Source: Thioalkalivibrio thiocyanodenitrificans ARhD 1 (GTDB lineage Bacteria > Pseudomonadota > Gammaproteobacteria > Ectothiorhodospirales > Ectothiorhodospiraceae). Taken from it: DNA of 64,000 nucleotides. Both the position numbers and the translations under genes were made by a program. The stretch covers positions 2,667,407-2,731,406 of the forward strand of contig NZ_KB900536.1 of NCBI RefSeq assembly GCF_000378965.1. Direction: 5' to 3'. The notes beneath the pieces were generated by a model that saw only the letters and a program-made list of their open reading frames with translations, was not told the origin of the DNA and did no database searches. Shown piece after piece: positions 8,677-16,982 of the stretch. Each line of letters starts with the position of its first letter. Position 1 is the first letter of the stretch.

Positions 8677-9405
8677 ATGAATCGCCCGGATTTCAGAACG
8701 AGCTACGAAAGGCATACCAGCGAACTGGTCAGGGACCGTGACACGCAAAGCGCCATGAGCCAGGCGGTGGGCGGGAACTTCGAGGCGGTCGGCAGACTGG
8801 AGTGCGCGCTGCTGCTCCAGTACGGACTGGACAGATCGGATACCGTGATCGACGTCGGATGCGGCAGCGGCCGGCTGGGTTTTCAACTGCGGAACCGACT
8901 GGACGGCAGGTACGTGGGCATCGATGTCGTCAGGGACCTGTTCGAGTATGCGCAACGGATCTGTGAACGGCCCGACTGGTCGTTCTACGAAGCGCCGGGG
9001 CTGTCGATCCCCGAGGAGAGCGGCTCGGCGGACTTCGTCTGCTTCTTCTCCGTGTTCACCCATCTCCTGCACGAAGAGTCCTACAGGTATTTGGCGGAGG
9101 CGGCCCGGGTGGTCAAGCCGAAAGGCAGGATCATCCTCTCGTTTCTGGAGTTCGCGATCCCGTCACACTGGACGGTGTTCGAGCAGGACCTGGCCGACCG
9201 GAGACCGGACAAGGTCCTGAACCAGTTCCTCAGTCGCGATGCCCTCGAAGCATGGGCCGCGCACCTGGGCCTGGAGATCGTGGATTTCCATGACGGGGAC
9301 AAGCCCCACATCAGGCTCGAAGACGTCGTGCGATGGGATGACGGGCGGGAGATGTCCGGGCATGGAAGCCTGGGGCAGTCCGTTTGCGTGCTCACCCGGC
9401 CATAG
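8677..9405 (+). CDS. class I SAM-dependent methyltransferase
   Basis: 242 residues from the ATG at 8677, which has CCGGAGA eight bases upstream; the frame stays open far upstream but without coding character. Motif I is VIDVGCGSGRLGFQL (residues about 53-67), followed by VGIDVVRDLFEYA, ADFVCFFSVFTHLLHEES and ARVVKPKGRIILSFLEF. The FSVFTHL pattern is common in methyltransferases of surface-polysaccharide loci, but this gene is isolated and its substrate is unknown. Confidence 0.85.
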   Translation: MNRPDFRTSYERHTSELVRDRDTQSAMSQAVGGNFEAVGRLECALLLQYGLDRSDTVIDVGCGSGRLGFQLRNRLDGRYVGIDVVRDLFEYAQRICERPDWSFYEAPGLSIPEESGSADFVCFFSVFTHLLHEESYRYLAEAARVVKPKGRIILSFLEFAIPSHWTVFEQDLADRRPDKVLNQFLSRDALEAWAAHLGLEIVDFHDGDKPHIRLEDVVRWDDGREMSGHGSLGQSVCVLTRP

Positions 9406-9487
9406 TCCCCGGCATTCGACGGGTGCAGGATCCGGAGCCGCTTTCATCCGTCGCTCGAGGGAAGCGGCCGCGGCCTTTTCGATCGGC

Positions 9488-9811
9488 TCACCCGATCTCC
9501 CGCCAGCCCTGGTGACCGCAACTGGTGCACTGGTAGAGCGCCTCGAACCCGCCGCCCTCCGCCTCGCGGATGTGGCCCTTCTGGAAGGTAAAGCCGCGCA
9601 GCGTGCACCGCGGGCATTTCACCACATCGTCGCGGGGCGCGCGGGGTGCGGACGGCTTCGGGCCCGGCTTCTGCTCGAGCGCCTGCTCGATCTCCCGGGT
9701 CAGTTCCCCGGCCAGTTTCTTCGCGGCCTCCGCATTGCCTGCATCCGCCAACCGTGCAAGTTCGGCGATCCGCTCCCTGACGGAGTTCAGTACCGACGAG
9801 GTATCGGCCAT
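9488..9811 (-). CDS. small zinc-ribbon protein
   Basis: 107 residues. The N-terminal half is a predicted helix (VLNSVRERIAELARLAD to REIEQALEQK), followed by a proline-rich linker. The C-terminus has two Cys pairs, KCPRC and QCTSCGHQGW, forming a probable zinc ribbon. The start at 9811 was chosen because GCAGGAG precedes it. The TSCGHQGWREIG ending resembles zinc-ribbon tails of nucleic-acid binding proteins. Function unknown. Confidence 0.8.
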   Translation of the reverse strand: MADTSSVLNSVRERIAELARLADAGNAEAAKKLAGELTREIEQALEQKPGPKPSAPRAPRDDVVKCPRCTLRGFTFQKGHIREAEGGGFEALYQCTSCGHQGWREIG

Positions 9812-10074
9812 GGGGTTCTCCTGCTGCTCGATGGCTGTTGTTTTCCCGACCGTCCCGGTGGGGCCCTCTCCACAGTGTACCTGCTTGACGGCGCCGAAGA
9901 ACCGGGTCGGGGCGCAGTTTCCCGGCAGGGTGAAGCGCGGTTTGGCGCGCGTTCCTGATCGACCGGCCACGGTTCTGCCCGTCACCGTCGTCCGGGCAAA
10001 GGCAGCGCGCGCGATGCATCCGTTGGCATGACAGCCGAATGTGCTCTGCCCCGGGTTTCCGGGATACTGTGCGC

Positions 10075-10914
10075 ATGAAGGTCCTTCTTCCGCTCCTGGC
10101 CGTCCCGGGGATTGTCGTCGCCGCGCTCCTGGTGCTGCGGGTACTGGATTGGCGCGCGGATCGGGCTGCGTGGGCGCGGCTGGCGGCCCTGCAGCCCGCG
10201 CAACCTCCGACGTACGACCCGGAATCCGTGGCGCAACTGCCGGAGCCGGCGCGGCGGTTTTTCAACTTCGCCATCACCCCGGGGACACCCCTGTTGCCGG
10301 TGGCCGAGATCGGGATGGGCGGCGAGTTCAGTCTCGGCACCCGGGAAAAGCCGAACTACCGGACGATGGAAGCGCGCCAGATCCTGGCCGCTCCCCACGG
10401 GTTCGTCTGGACGTTGCGTTTGCCGGGGCTCGTGCCGGTTTCCGGATCGGATTCGGCCGGCTGGACGCGGTTTCGCATATACGGCCTGATCCCCGTGGCG
10501 CGGTTGGGCGGCAATCCGGATCACGCCCGATCCGCCTATGGCAGGTATGTGGCCGAGTCGGTGTTCTGGACGCCGGCGGCATTGCTGCCGGGGCCGGGGA
10601 TCTTCTGGGAGGAGGTGGCTGCGAACACCGCCCGCGTCACCGTGAATCATGAGGGCCTTTCACAGGCGGTGGACGTCACGGTGGACGCCGAGGGCCGACC
10701 GGTCGAGGTCTCTTTCATGCGCTGGAGCAATGCCAACCCCGACAGGGAATACCGGTTTCAGCCCTTCGGCGGAACGCTCTCGGATTTTCGCGAGGTGCAA
10801 GGGTATCGTCTGCCGTTTCGGGTGGAAGGCGGCAACATGTTCGGTACCGGCGCCTATTTCCCGTTCTTCAGGGCCGAGGTTGCCGCCATCCGTTTTCCCC
10901 GGCCCGGTGAATGA
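10075..10914 (+). CDS. membrane-anchored conserved protein of the DUF6544/DUF6920 type
   Basis: 279 residues. An N-terminal hydrophobic helix (LLPLLAVPGIVVAALLVL) is followed by a globular domain, probably periplasmic. The series FSLGTREKPNYRTMEARQILA, ESVFWTPAALLPG, WEEV and PFRVEGGNMFGTGAYFPFFRAEV is typical of a conserved family of unknown function. The start at 10075 places the helix at the N-terminus; a GTG further upstream lacks support. It is divergent from the zinc-ribbon gene and is followed by family A repeats. Confidence 0.78.
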   Translation: MKVLLPLLAVPGIVVAALLVLRVLDWRADRAAWARLAALQPAQPPTYDPESVAQLPEPARRFFNFAITPGTPLLPVAEIGMGGEFSLGTREKPNYRTMEARQILAAPHGFVWTLRLPGLVPVSGSDSAGWTRFRIYGLIPVARLGGNPDHARSAYGRYVAESVFWTPAALLPGPGIFWEEVAANTARVTVNHEGLSQAVDVTVDAEGRPVEVSFMRWSNANPDREYRFQPFGGTLSDFREVQGYRLPFRVEGGNMFGTGAYFPFFRAEVAAIRFPRPGE

Positions 10915-10964
10915 TTCGGGTGTTCCCCGTATGGTTCGGGAGAACGGGGGTCTGGTTTGGGCGG

Positions 10965-11117
10965 GATCGCCCAGGGGACCGGGCTCCTACAGGGGAGCAA
11001 GGTCGCGTAGGAGCCCGGTCCTCCGGGCGAATGGGGCTTGGGTAGGAGAGGATCGCCCAGGGGACTGGGCTCCTACAGGGGATCAAGGCCGCGTAGGAGC
11101 CCGGTCCTCCGGGCGAA
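10965..11117. repeat. family A palindromic extragenic repeats, four half-units in two inverted pairs
   Basis: The unit ATCGCCCAGGGGACYGGGCT then CCTAC and its inverse GTAGGAGCCCGGTCC then TCCGGGCGA alternate here in head-to-head pairs. Each unit is itself a stem-loop (CCCGG/CCGGG). The same unit recurs at 24353, 26568, 46636 and 51727. The array lies between convergent genes. Confidence 0.9.
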
Positions 11118-11187
11118 AGGGGTGGGGTCATCGCGCGGACGTCCATGGATCCTCTCGTCCGTGAGTCCGTCCGCGGGGCCGGCTCCC

Positions 11188-12003
11188 TCAGCGCTGGCAG
11201 GCCGGGCAGTAGAAGCTGGAGCGGTTTCCCTGGACGAGCTGCTTCACGGGCGTCTCGCAGGTCAGGCAGGCGCGCCCGGCGCGTCCGTAGACGCGCAGGT
11301 GCTGTCCGAAGTAGCCGTGGCTGCCGTCCTCGCGCACGAAGTCACGCAGCGTGGTGCCTCCCTGTTCGATGGCCTCCGTGAGCACCTGCCGGATGGTGCG
11401 CACCAGCCGCGTGCATTCGGCGCGGGTGAGCCGGCCGGCGGCGCGGCCGGGGCGGATGCCCGCGAGGAACAGCGCCTCGGATGCGTAAATGTTGCCGACG
11501 CCCACCACCACGCGGCTGTTCATCAGGTGCTGCTTGATGGCGACGCGCCGCTTGCGGGTGCTGCGAAAGAGGTACGTGTCGTCGAAGTCTTCGCCCAGGG
11601 GTTCGGGACCCAGGCGGGCGAGCAGGGGATGCCGGTGCGCATCCTCCCCGGTCCACAGCACGGCCCCGAAACGGCGCGGGTCGTGCAGGCGCAGGCAGCG
11701 GCCGGAGTCGAGTCGGATGTCCACGTGATCGTGGGGCCGAGGCGGCGTGGCGGGATCCACGAGCCGCAGGCTGCCGGACATGCCCAGATGGATGATCAGC
11801 GTGCCGTCGCCGGCCTCCACCAGCAGATACTTGGCGCGGCGCGAGACGGTGCCGATGGTCCGGTCCACAAGGCGCCCGGCCAGGTCACGCGGCACCGGCC
11901 AGCGCAGGCGCGGCTCACGCACGGTCACCGACGTGATGCGCCGGCCGGCGACGTGCGGCTCGATGCCCCGGCGCGTGGTTTCCACTTCCGGGAGTTCAGG
12001 CAT
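11188..12003 (-). CDS. mutM: formamidopyrimidine-DNA glycosylase (Fpg)
   Basis: Base-excision repair enzyme that removes 8-oxoguanine and formamidopyrimidines and cleaves at the resulting abasic site. The mature N-terminus PELPEVETTRRGIEPH carries the catalytic Pro2 and Glu3. The middle has IKQHLMNSRVVVGVGNIYASEALF (H2TH region). The C-terminus is a CX2C-X16-CX2C zinc finger (CLTC, CPAC). Length is 271 residues, normal for the family. The start at 12003 is required for proline at position 2. It overlaps the upstream chorismatase-like gene by 8 bases, implying one transcript. Confidence 0.96.
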   Translation of the reverse strand: MPELPEVETTRRGIEPHVAGRRITSVTVREPRLRWPVPRDLAGRLVDRTIGTVSRRAKYLLVEAGDGTLIIHLGMSGSLRLVDPATPPRPHDHVDIRLDSGRCLRLHDPRRFGAVLWTGEDAHRHPLLARLGPEPLGEDFDDTYLFRSTRKRRVAIKQHLMNSRVVVGVGNIYASEALFLAGIRPGRAAGRLTRAECTRLVRTIRQVLTEAIEQGGTTLRDFVREDGSHGYFGQHLRVYGRAGRACLTCETPVKQLVQGNRSSFYCPACQR

Positions 12004-12976
12004 ACAGCCCCTCGATCTCCACCAGCAGTTCCCGGCGGCAGATGTCGCCATGCAGAAACAGCATGGCCGGATATGTCCCGATGCGCGCCCGGATCCGCTC
12101 GTGTACCGCCTCCAGATCCCGGGCGTGCTTGACGTAGACCTTGATCAGGCTGAGGTCGCCGGGCCCCGCGAGCGTGTCGAGGCCATGGCCCCGGGAGACA
12201 TTGCCGATGAGCGCCTCCAGGTTGTCGATGATCTCGTCCACCTGGGCGCGCACGTCCCCCTCGTGCCGGGAGGCGTGACCGACGATGCTGGCGGTGCCGG
12301 AGATATACAGGTGCGCGCCGGACGGCCAGTCCTTGAGCGTGGCGCGCGAGAAGGTGGGGCTTCGGGGGCCGTAATCCGGGGGATACCGGTAGGCGCTCAC
12401 CTGCCGCGGATTCTCGATCGGATCGCCCGCCTCCCGGGCGGCCAGCAGGTAGACGAGAAAGCCCGGGCTATCGGTGCCGATGGCGGTGGCCGCCGGCAGG
12501 GCGGCGGCATCCAGCCCAGCGGCTTCCAGGGCATCATGACGGCCGGCGCAGAAGGCCTGGTACCGGTCGAGCCCGGAATCCCCGGCGGGCGCCAGCAGGC
12601 GGTCGAAGTAGTTCCAGATGCGCAGCAGGGCCGGATAGCCCATGGACCGGTGGAAATCCAGGAGACGTGCGTAGGCCTCCCGTGCGGCGGCCGCTGCATC
12701 CGACGAGTCGGGCAGGTGGATCCGTGCGAACAGCAGGCGGTCGGTATGGGCGAAGCCGATATCATCCCGCCAGCCCCGGGTCACGGGCGCATCGGTATGC
12801 CAGAGTTCGCTGTCCGGGCCGTCGAGCAGCGCCGGCAGACCCACCTGAATGCGACGCGGATCGTCGGCGTCGCTCCCCGTCACGGGGCCGAAGGTGATCC
12901 GCGCCAGCAGGCGGTCGTCCGCCTCCGCGGTTTCGCGGGACGAGGCCAGTTGAACCTGGAACGGCGGCTGGGACAT
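11996..12976 (-). CDS. chorismatase-family enzyme (FkbO/Hyg5/XanB2-like; chorismate to hydroxybenzoate or dihydroxy derivative)
   Basis: 326 residues of the two-subdomain, RidA-like chorismatase fold. Recognisable blocks are LRIWNYFDRL, LDRYQAFCAGRHDAL, GPRSPTFSRAT and YISGTASIVGHASRHEGD. These correspond to conserved segments of FkbO/RapK, Hyg5 and XanB2. XanB2 makes 3- and 4-hydroxybenzoate from chorismate; FkbO makes a dihydrochorismate-type diol. Which reaction applies cannot be read directly. A 4-hydroxybenzoate role in ubiquinone synthesis is a reasonable inference for an organism lacking UbiC. The gene overlaps mutM. Start at 12976 chosen over upstream codons without support. Confidence 0.85.
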   Translation of the reverse strand: MSQPPFQVQLASSRETAEADDRLLARITFGPVTGSDADDPRRIQVGLPALLDGPDSELWHTDAPVTRGWRDDIGFAHTDRLLFARIHLPDSSDAAAAAREAYARLLDFHRSMGYPALLRIWNYFDRLLAPAGDSGLDRYQAFCAGRHDALEAAGLDAAALPAATAIGTDSPGFLVYLLAAREAGDPIENPRQVSAYRYPPDYGPRSPTFSRATLKDWPSGAHLYISGTASIVGHASRHEGDVRAQVDEIIDNLEALIGNVSRGHGLDTLAGPGDLSLIKVYVKHARDLEAVHERIRARIGTYPAMLFLHGDICRRELLVEIEGLYA

Positions 12977-13390
12977 GGCGGCGGGATACACGAAACGGGA
13001 CCGCCCATCATACCAGAGCGATCCGCACATCATCGGCTCGCCTGCGCCGCGCGTTACACTAGCCCGCATATCTCACCGGTCGGACACCGGCTCGGACACA
13101 ATAGACTGAAACATTAATGGAATAGCTAGGAATGGCCGTAAACCTCAGCATGACAGACTGTCCCCGCCGGTGTCCTATCGCGGTTCAGACTCGTCTTCGC
13201 GCCCGTATGCTTGCTCTTCACTCAACCCATAGCTACGGCTATGGCTTTCGCTCCAGAGCGGCGCCTACGAACGAATCGCCGGGAGCGATTCGTCGCGCAA
13301 GCCCCGCAGGGGCGAGGCGCAAGGATGCGCCGAGCAACGCGAATCCTTCGCCTGCTCCCGCGATCCCGGTGAGATATGCGGGCTAGCGCC
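12977..13390. other. intergenic region with small palindromes
   Basis: No supported gene. CGAATCGC (13273-13280) and GCGATTCG (13286-13293) form a perfect 8-bp stem-loop with loop CGGGA, and the sequence just after is rich in short inverted repeats. I see no clear sigma-70 promoter for either flanking gene. Confidence 0.4.
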
Positions 13391-15349
13391 ATGAAACGAC
13401 TGGGCGTCGATACGGGCGGCACCTTCACCGATTTCGTGCTGTGGGATTCGGGCACGCTGCGCGTGCACAAGGTGCTGTCCACGCCGCAGGCCCCGGAGCG
13501 TGCGATCCTGCAGGGCATCCGGGAGATGGGGCTGGAGGACGAGCCGGCCCTGGCCGTGATCCACGGCTCCACGGTGGCCACCAACGCGGTGCTGGAGGGG
13601 CGCGGGGTGCGCACGGTCTACGTCACCAACCGCGGCCTCGCGGACGTGCTCACCATCGGCCGGCAGGCCCGCCGGGAACTCTACAACCTGCAGCCCGCCC
13701 CCGTGCCTGAACCGGTGCCGCCCGGAGACTGCCTGGAGACCGGGGGGCGGCTGGGCGCCGATGGCTCGGTGCTGGAAGACCTCACCCCCGCGGACCTGGA
13801 GGCGCTGGCGGACCGGGTGCGCGCGCTGGCCCCGGAATCCGTGGCCGTGAACCTGCTGTTCTCCTGGCTGGACGACCGCTTCGAGCGGGCCGTGGAAGCG
13901 GCGCTCTCCGGGTCGTGCTTCGTCTGCCGCTCCTCCGCCGTGCTGGCGGAGTACCGGGAGTACGAGCGCGGCATCGCCACCTGGCTCAATGCCTACGTGG
14001 GCCCGCTCATGCAGGGGTACCTGGACCGCCTCGCCCGTTCCCTGGGCGGCGCCCGGCTGACGGTGATGCAGAGCCACGGCGATACCATCGAGGCCGCCCA
14101 CGCGGGGCACCACGGCGTCCGGCTGCTGCTCTCCGGCCCGGCGGGCGGCCTGCGGGGCGCGCGCCACCTGGCCCGGGCCGCGGGCGAGACGCGGGTGCTC
14201 AGTTTCGACATGGGCGGCACCTCCACGGACGTGGCGCTGGTGGAAGGAGACATCCGGCTCACCGGCGAAGGCCATATTGCCGGCTATCCCGTGGCGGTGC
14301 CCATGGTGGACATGCACACCATCGGCGCGGGCGGCGGTTCCCTGGCCTGGGTGGATGCGGGCGGCCTGCTGCAGGTGGGTCCGCGCTCCGCGGGCGCCCA
14401 TCCCGGGCCGGCCTGCTACGGGCTGGGCGGAAAGGAACCGACGGTGACCGACGCCAACCTGGTGCTGGGACGCCTGCCGCCGGACACCCGGCTGGCGGGC
14501 GGCATGCCCGTGGACATCGCCGCCGCCCGGGCCGCCTTCGGGCCGCTGGCGGACGGGCTGGGCCTGTCCGTGGAGGCGGCGGCGCAAGGGGTGCTGCGCC
14601 TGGCCAATGAACACATGGCCGCCGCGCTCCGGGAGATCTCCCTGGCGCGGGGCCACGATCCGCGCCGGTTCACGCTGATGCCGTTCGGCGGCGCCGGGCC
14701 GCTGCATGTGTGTGAACTGGCCGCCTCGCTGGGCATGACACGGGCGCTGGTGCCGGTGCACGCGGGTGTGCTCTCCGCCCTGGGGATGCTGGCGGCGCCG
14801 CTGGGCCGTGAACTGTCCCGGACCCTGAACCTGCTCATTGATTCCGCCACCGACACCGCCGTCCGGACGGTCATGGACGACCTGGCGGCCGAGGGCCGTG
14901 CCGCGCTGCGCTCCGAGGGCGTGGCGGACCCGCGGGTCACGCGTTCCGTGGACATGCGTTACGCGGGACAGTCGGCCACCCTGAACCTGCCCTGGCGTTC
15001 CCTGGAGGACGCCGGCGCCGATTTCCACGCGGCCCACGAGGCCCGCTTCGGCCACGCCCTGGACCTGCCCGTGGAGCTGGTCAATGTGCGCTGCCGCCTC
15101 ACGGCGCCCGTGCCGGAACCGGACCTGCCGCCGCCCGCGGCACGGTCCCCGGCGGCGCCCCGGGCCCGGGTCCCCGTGTACGGGGTGTCGGACCCGGTAC
15201 CCGTCTATGCCCGCGAGGACCTGCCCGCCGGCCAGACCCTCGCGGGCCCCGCGCTGATCACCGAGGCGGTGTCCACCACGTGGATGGCGCCCGGGTGGGT
15301 GTGCGAGGTGGACGCGGTGGGCAATATCTTGTTGAAGGATGAAGGATGA
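13391..15349 (+). CDS. hyuA: hydantoinase/5-oxoprolinase A subunit (HyuA family)
   Basis: 652 residues. The N-terminus RLGVDTGGTFTDFVLW and the internal FDMGGTSTDVALVEG are the two phosphate-binding loops of the ATP-dependent HyuA/OplahA fold. The segments MVDMHTIGAGGGSLAWVDAGG and MPFGGAGPLHVCELA are also diagnostic. Members hydrolyse 5-oxoproline or N-substituted hydantoins with ATP, normally with a HyuB partner. No hyuB is present downstream; instead a triplicated repeat begins 9 bases after the stop. An in-frame ATG at 13376 is an alternative start. Confidence 0.92.
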   Translation: MKRLGVDTGGTFTDFVLWDSGTLRVHKVLSTPQAPERAILQGIREMGLEDEPALAVIHGSTVATNAVLEGRGVRTVYVTNRGLADVLTIGRQARRELYNLQPAPVPEPVPPGDCLETGGRLGADGSVLEDLTPADLEALADRVRALAPESVAVNLLFSWLDDRFERAVEAALSGSCFVCRSSAVLAEYREYERGIATWLNAYVGPLMQGYLDRLARSLGGARLTVMQSHGDTIEAAHAGHHGVRLLLSGPAGGLRGARHLARAAGETRVLSFDMGGTSTDVALVEGDIRLTGEGHIAGYPVAVPMVDMHTIGAGGGSLAWVDAGGLLQVGPRSAGAHPGPACYGLGGKEPTVTDANLVLGRLPPDTRLAGGMPVDIAAARAAFGPLADGLGLSVEAAAQGVLRLANEHMAAALREISLARGHDPRRFTLMPFGGAGPLHVCELAASLGMTRALVPVHAGVLSALGMLAAPLGRELSRTLNLLIDSATDTAVRTVMDDLAAEGRAALRSEGVADPRVTRSVDMRYAGQSATLNLPWRSLEDAGADFHAAHEARFGHALDLPVELVNVRCRLTAPVPEPDLPPPAARSPAAPRARVPVYGVSDPVPVYAREDLPAGQTLAGPALITEAVSTTWMAPGWVCEVDAVGNILLKDEG

Positions 15350-15357
15350 TGTAGCCA

Positions 15358-15825
15358 CAGAGGGCACAGAAAGCAGCAGTAGGATGGGTCAAGCGAAGCG
15401 GACCCATGCTGTGCGGCCGGTCGAGGGGGCAGGAGGCGCGGGAGGGCCGCATGGGCACGCTGCGCTTTGCCCATCCTACGGTCCTGTTGGTTTTCCTCTG
15501 TGCCCTCTGTGCCCTCTGTGGCAAGAAACCAGTAAGGGTGCAGTAGGATGGGTCAAGCGAAGCGGACCCATGCTGTGCGGCCAGTCGAGGGGGCAGGAAG
15601 GCGCGGGAGGTCCGCATGGGCACGCTGCGCTTTGCCCATCCTACGGTCCTGTTGGTTTTCCTCTGTGCCCTCTGTGCCCTCCGTGGCAAGAAACCAGTAA
15701 GGGTGCAGTAGGATGGGTCAAGCGAAGCGGACCCATGCTGTGCGGCCAGTCGAGGGGGCAGGAAGGCGCGGGAGGTCCGCATGGGCACGCTGCGCTTTGC
15801 CCATCCTACGGTCCTGTTGGTTGTT
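15358..15825. repeat. family B repeat, three tandem copies of about 165 bp
   Basis: Copies begin at 15379, 15543 and 15708 with GTAGGATGGGTCAAGCGAAG and contain the inverted partner GCTTTGCCCATCCTAC. Each unit is therefore a large stem-loop. Units are separated by CTCTGTGCCCTCTGTG-type sequence. Copies 2 and 3 differ at very few positions, so the amplification is recent. The third copy is cut after GGTCCTGTTGGTT. The frame through these repeats encodes no recognisable protein. Confidence 0.9.
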
Positions 15826-15876
15826 TTCCGTGGCCATCAACCGGGGGGTGCCCCGTGGATCGGGTCCGGAAGGCAC

Positions 15877-15902
15877 AAAAAAACCCGGCGGGGCCGGGTT
15901 TT
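15877..15902 (-). terminator. intrinsic terminator of the rpmB-rpmG operon
   Basis: Read on the minus strand: AAAACCCGGC, loop CCC, GCCGGGTTTT with further T residues (7 T in total). It lies 28 bases after the rpmG stop. The hairpin is nearly symmetrical and could work in both directions. Confidence 0.85.
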
Positions 15903-15929
15903 CTGAGCGCGCGGTGACGGCGAAGCGGA

Positions 15930-16097
15930 CTACTTGATCTTCGCTTCCTTGTACATCACATGCTTGCGGACGACGGGATCGTACTTTTTGATCTCCATCT
16001 TGTCCGGCATGTTGCGCTTGTTCTTGGTGGTGGTGTAGAAGTGGCCGGTTCCGGCACTGGACACCAGTTTGATCTTGTCACGAACACCTTTGGCCAT
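15930..16097 (-). CDS. rpmG: 50S ribosomal protein L33
   Basis: 55 residues, the standard length. The sequence starts [18 protein letters not shown] and ends [10 protein letters not shown], almost identical in pattern to gammaproteobacterial L33. GAGGAGC precedes the ATG. It follows rpmB by 13 bases in the usual rpmB-rpmG order, and an intrinsic terminator closes the operon. This copy lacks the zinc-binding CxxC motifs, so it is the zinc-independent form. Confidence 0.96.
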   Translation of the reverse strand: MAKGVRDKIKLVSSAGTGHFYTTTKNKRNMPDKMEIKKYDPVVRKHVMYKEAKIK

Positions 16098-16110
16098 GAT
16101 CTATTGCTCC

Positions 16111-16347
16111 TCAGAACTTCTCGCCGCGGGCGCGCAGGTCGGACAGCACCGCGTCGATGCCCTTCTTGTCGATAATGCGCAGGCCCTTGCTGCTGATGCG
16201 CAGCTTCACCCAGCGGTTCTCGCTCTCCACCCAGAAGCGGTGGCTGTGCAGGTTGGGCAGGAAGCGCCGGCGCGTCTTGTTGTGCGCGTGGGAGACATTG
16301 TTGCCTGTGACGGGGCGCTTACCCGTGATCTGACACACTCGGGCCAT
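16111..16347 (-). CDS. rpmB: 50S ribosomal protein L28
   Basis: 78 residues, normal length. [20 protein letters not shown] at the N-terminus and the [15 protein letters not shown] block are diagnostic of L28. The ATG is preceded by CCGGAGTAA. First gene of the rpmB-rpmG operon; the start at 16347 gives the standard N-terminus, while a longer open frame upstream is not coding. Confidence 0.96.
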   Translation of the reverse strand: MARVCQITGKRPVTGNNVSHAHNKTRRRFLPNLHSHRFWVESENRWVKLRISSKGLRIIDKKGIDAVLSDLRARGEKF

Positions 16348-16411
16348 GATGACATTACTCCGGCAATGCGGGACTGAATTCGGAAAGCGGCGAAGGATAA
16401 CAAGGACCAGA

Positions 16412-16484
16412 CACAAGATACAAGAGGCAAGATGCCGGACGAACCCGCCCACTTGTATATTGCCCCCTGTATCTTGTATCTGTG
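16412..16484. repeat. inverted ACAAGATACAAG-type repeat upstream of folB
   Basis: CACAAGATACAAG at 16412-16424 and CTTGTATCTGTG at 16473-16484 are inverted near-copies, and ATCTTGTATC is also present at 16471-16480. They lie in the rpmB-folB divergent gap and overlap the likely folB leader. Confidence 0.5.
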
Positions 16485-16488
16485 CTTC

Positions 16489-16845
16489 ATGGATATCGTC
16501 TATATACGTGATCTGCGAATCGAGACCACCATCGGCATCTATGCCTGGGAGCAGCAGATCCGCCATCTGGTGCGCCTCGATCTGGAAATGGGCACGGACA
16601 TCCGGCCCGGCGCCGAGAGTGATTCCATCGACGACGTGCTCAACTACAAGGCGGTGTCCAAGCGGATCATCGACATCGTCGAGAACAATGACCTGGCCCT
16701 GGTGGAGGCTCTGGCCGAGCGTATCGCCCGGACGATCATGGACGAGTTCCCGGTGCCCTGGCTGCGTCTCACCCTGGGCAAGGTGGGCGCGGGGCGGGGC
16801 AGCCGTGAAGTGGGGGTCACCATCGAGCGCGGCAAGCGGGACTGA
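16489..16845 (+). CDS. folB: dihydroneopterin aldolase
   Basis: 118 residues. FolB converts 7,8-dihydroneopterin to 6-hydroxymethyl-dihydropterin in folate synthesis. Conserved features are [21 protein letters not shown] at the N-terminus, NYKAVSKRI and the C-terminal [21 protein letters not shown]. The ATG at 16489 gives the canonical start; an earlier ATG at 16432 would add residues from the repeat. folK follows on the same strand, giving two consecutive pathway steps. Confidence 0.93.
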   Translation: MDIVYIRDLRIETTIGIYAWEQQIRHLVRLDLEMGTDIRPGAESDSIDDVLNYKAVSKRIIDIVENNDLALVEALAERIARTIMDEFPVPWLRLTLGKVGAGRGSREVGVTIERGKRD

Positions 16846-16904
16846 TCCCGGCGGGCCCCGGGCGGCCGGCATCCCGATAAAACTCCTTGAAGGGTAACTG
16901 AACC

Positions 16905-16982
16905 ATGACATCCACCATCTGCCGGATCGCAGTGACAGGGCTGCGTCTCCGCCGCCCTTATCCGATGCCGGGTGAGCCATGA
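16905..16982 (+). CDS. possible 25-residue leader peptide overlapping the folK start
   Basis: ATG at 16905 follows GAAGGGTAACTGAACC, which contains a plausible ribosome binding site. The frame encodes [20 protein letters not shown] plus five residues and its TGA overlaps the folK ATG as ATGA. This is the geometry of translational coupling. No function is recognised, and chance cannot be excluded for so short a frame. Confidence 0.3.
   Translation: MTSTICRIAVTGLRLRRPYPMPGEP

Noticed and set aside
13265-15367. 700-codon open frame on the minus strand opposite hyuA
   Set aside because: Antisense shadow; His/Gly/Gln/Arg-rich with no domain, and hyuA is clear on the other strand.
15379-15825. 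Repeated units that could be mistaken for a CRISPR array
   Set aside because: The period is about 165 bp, the whole unit including the between-arm sequence is conserved, and there are no unique spacers or cas genes.
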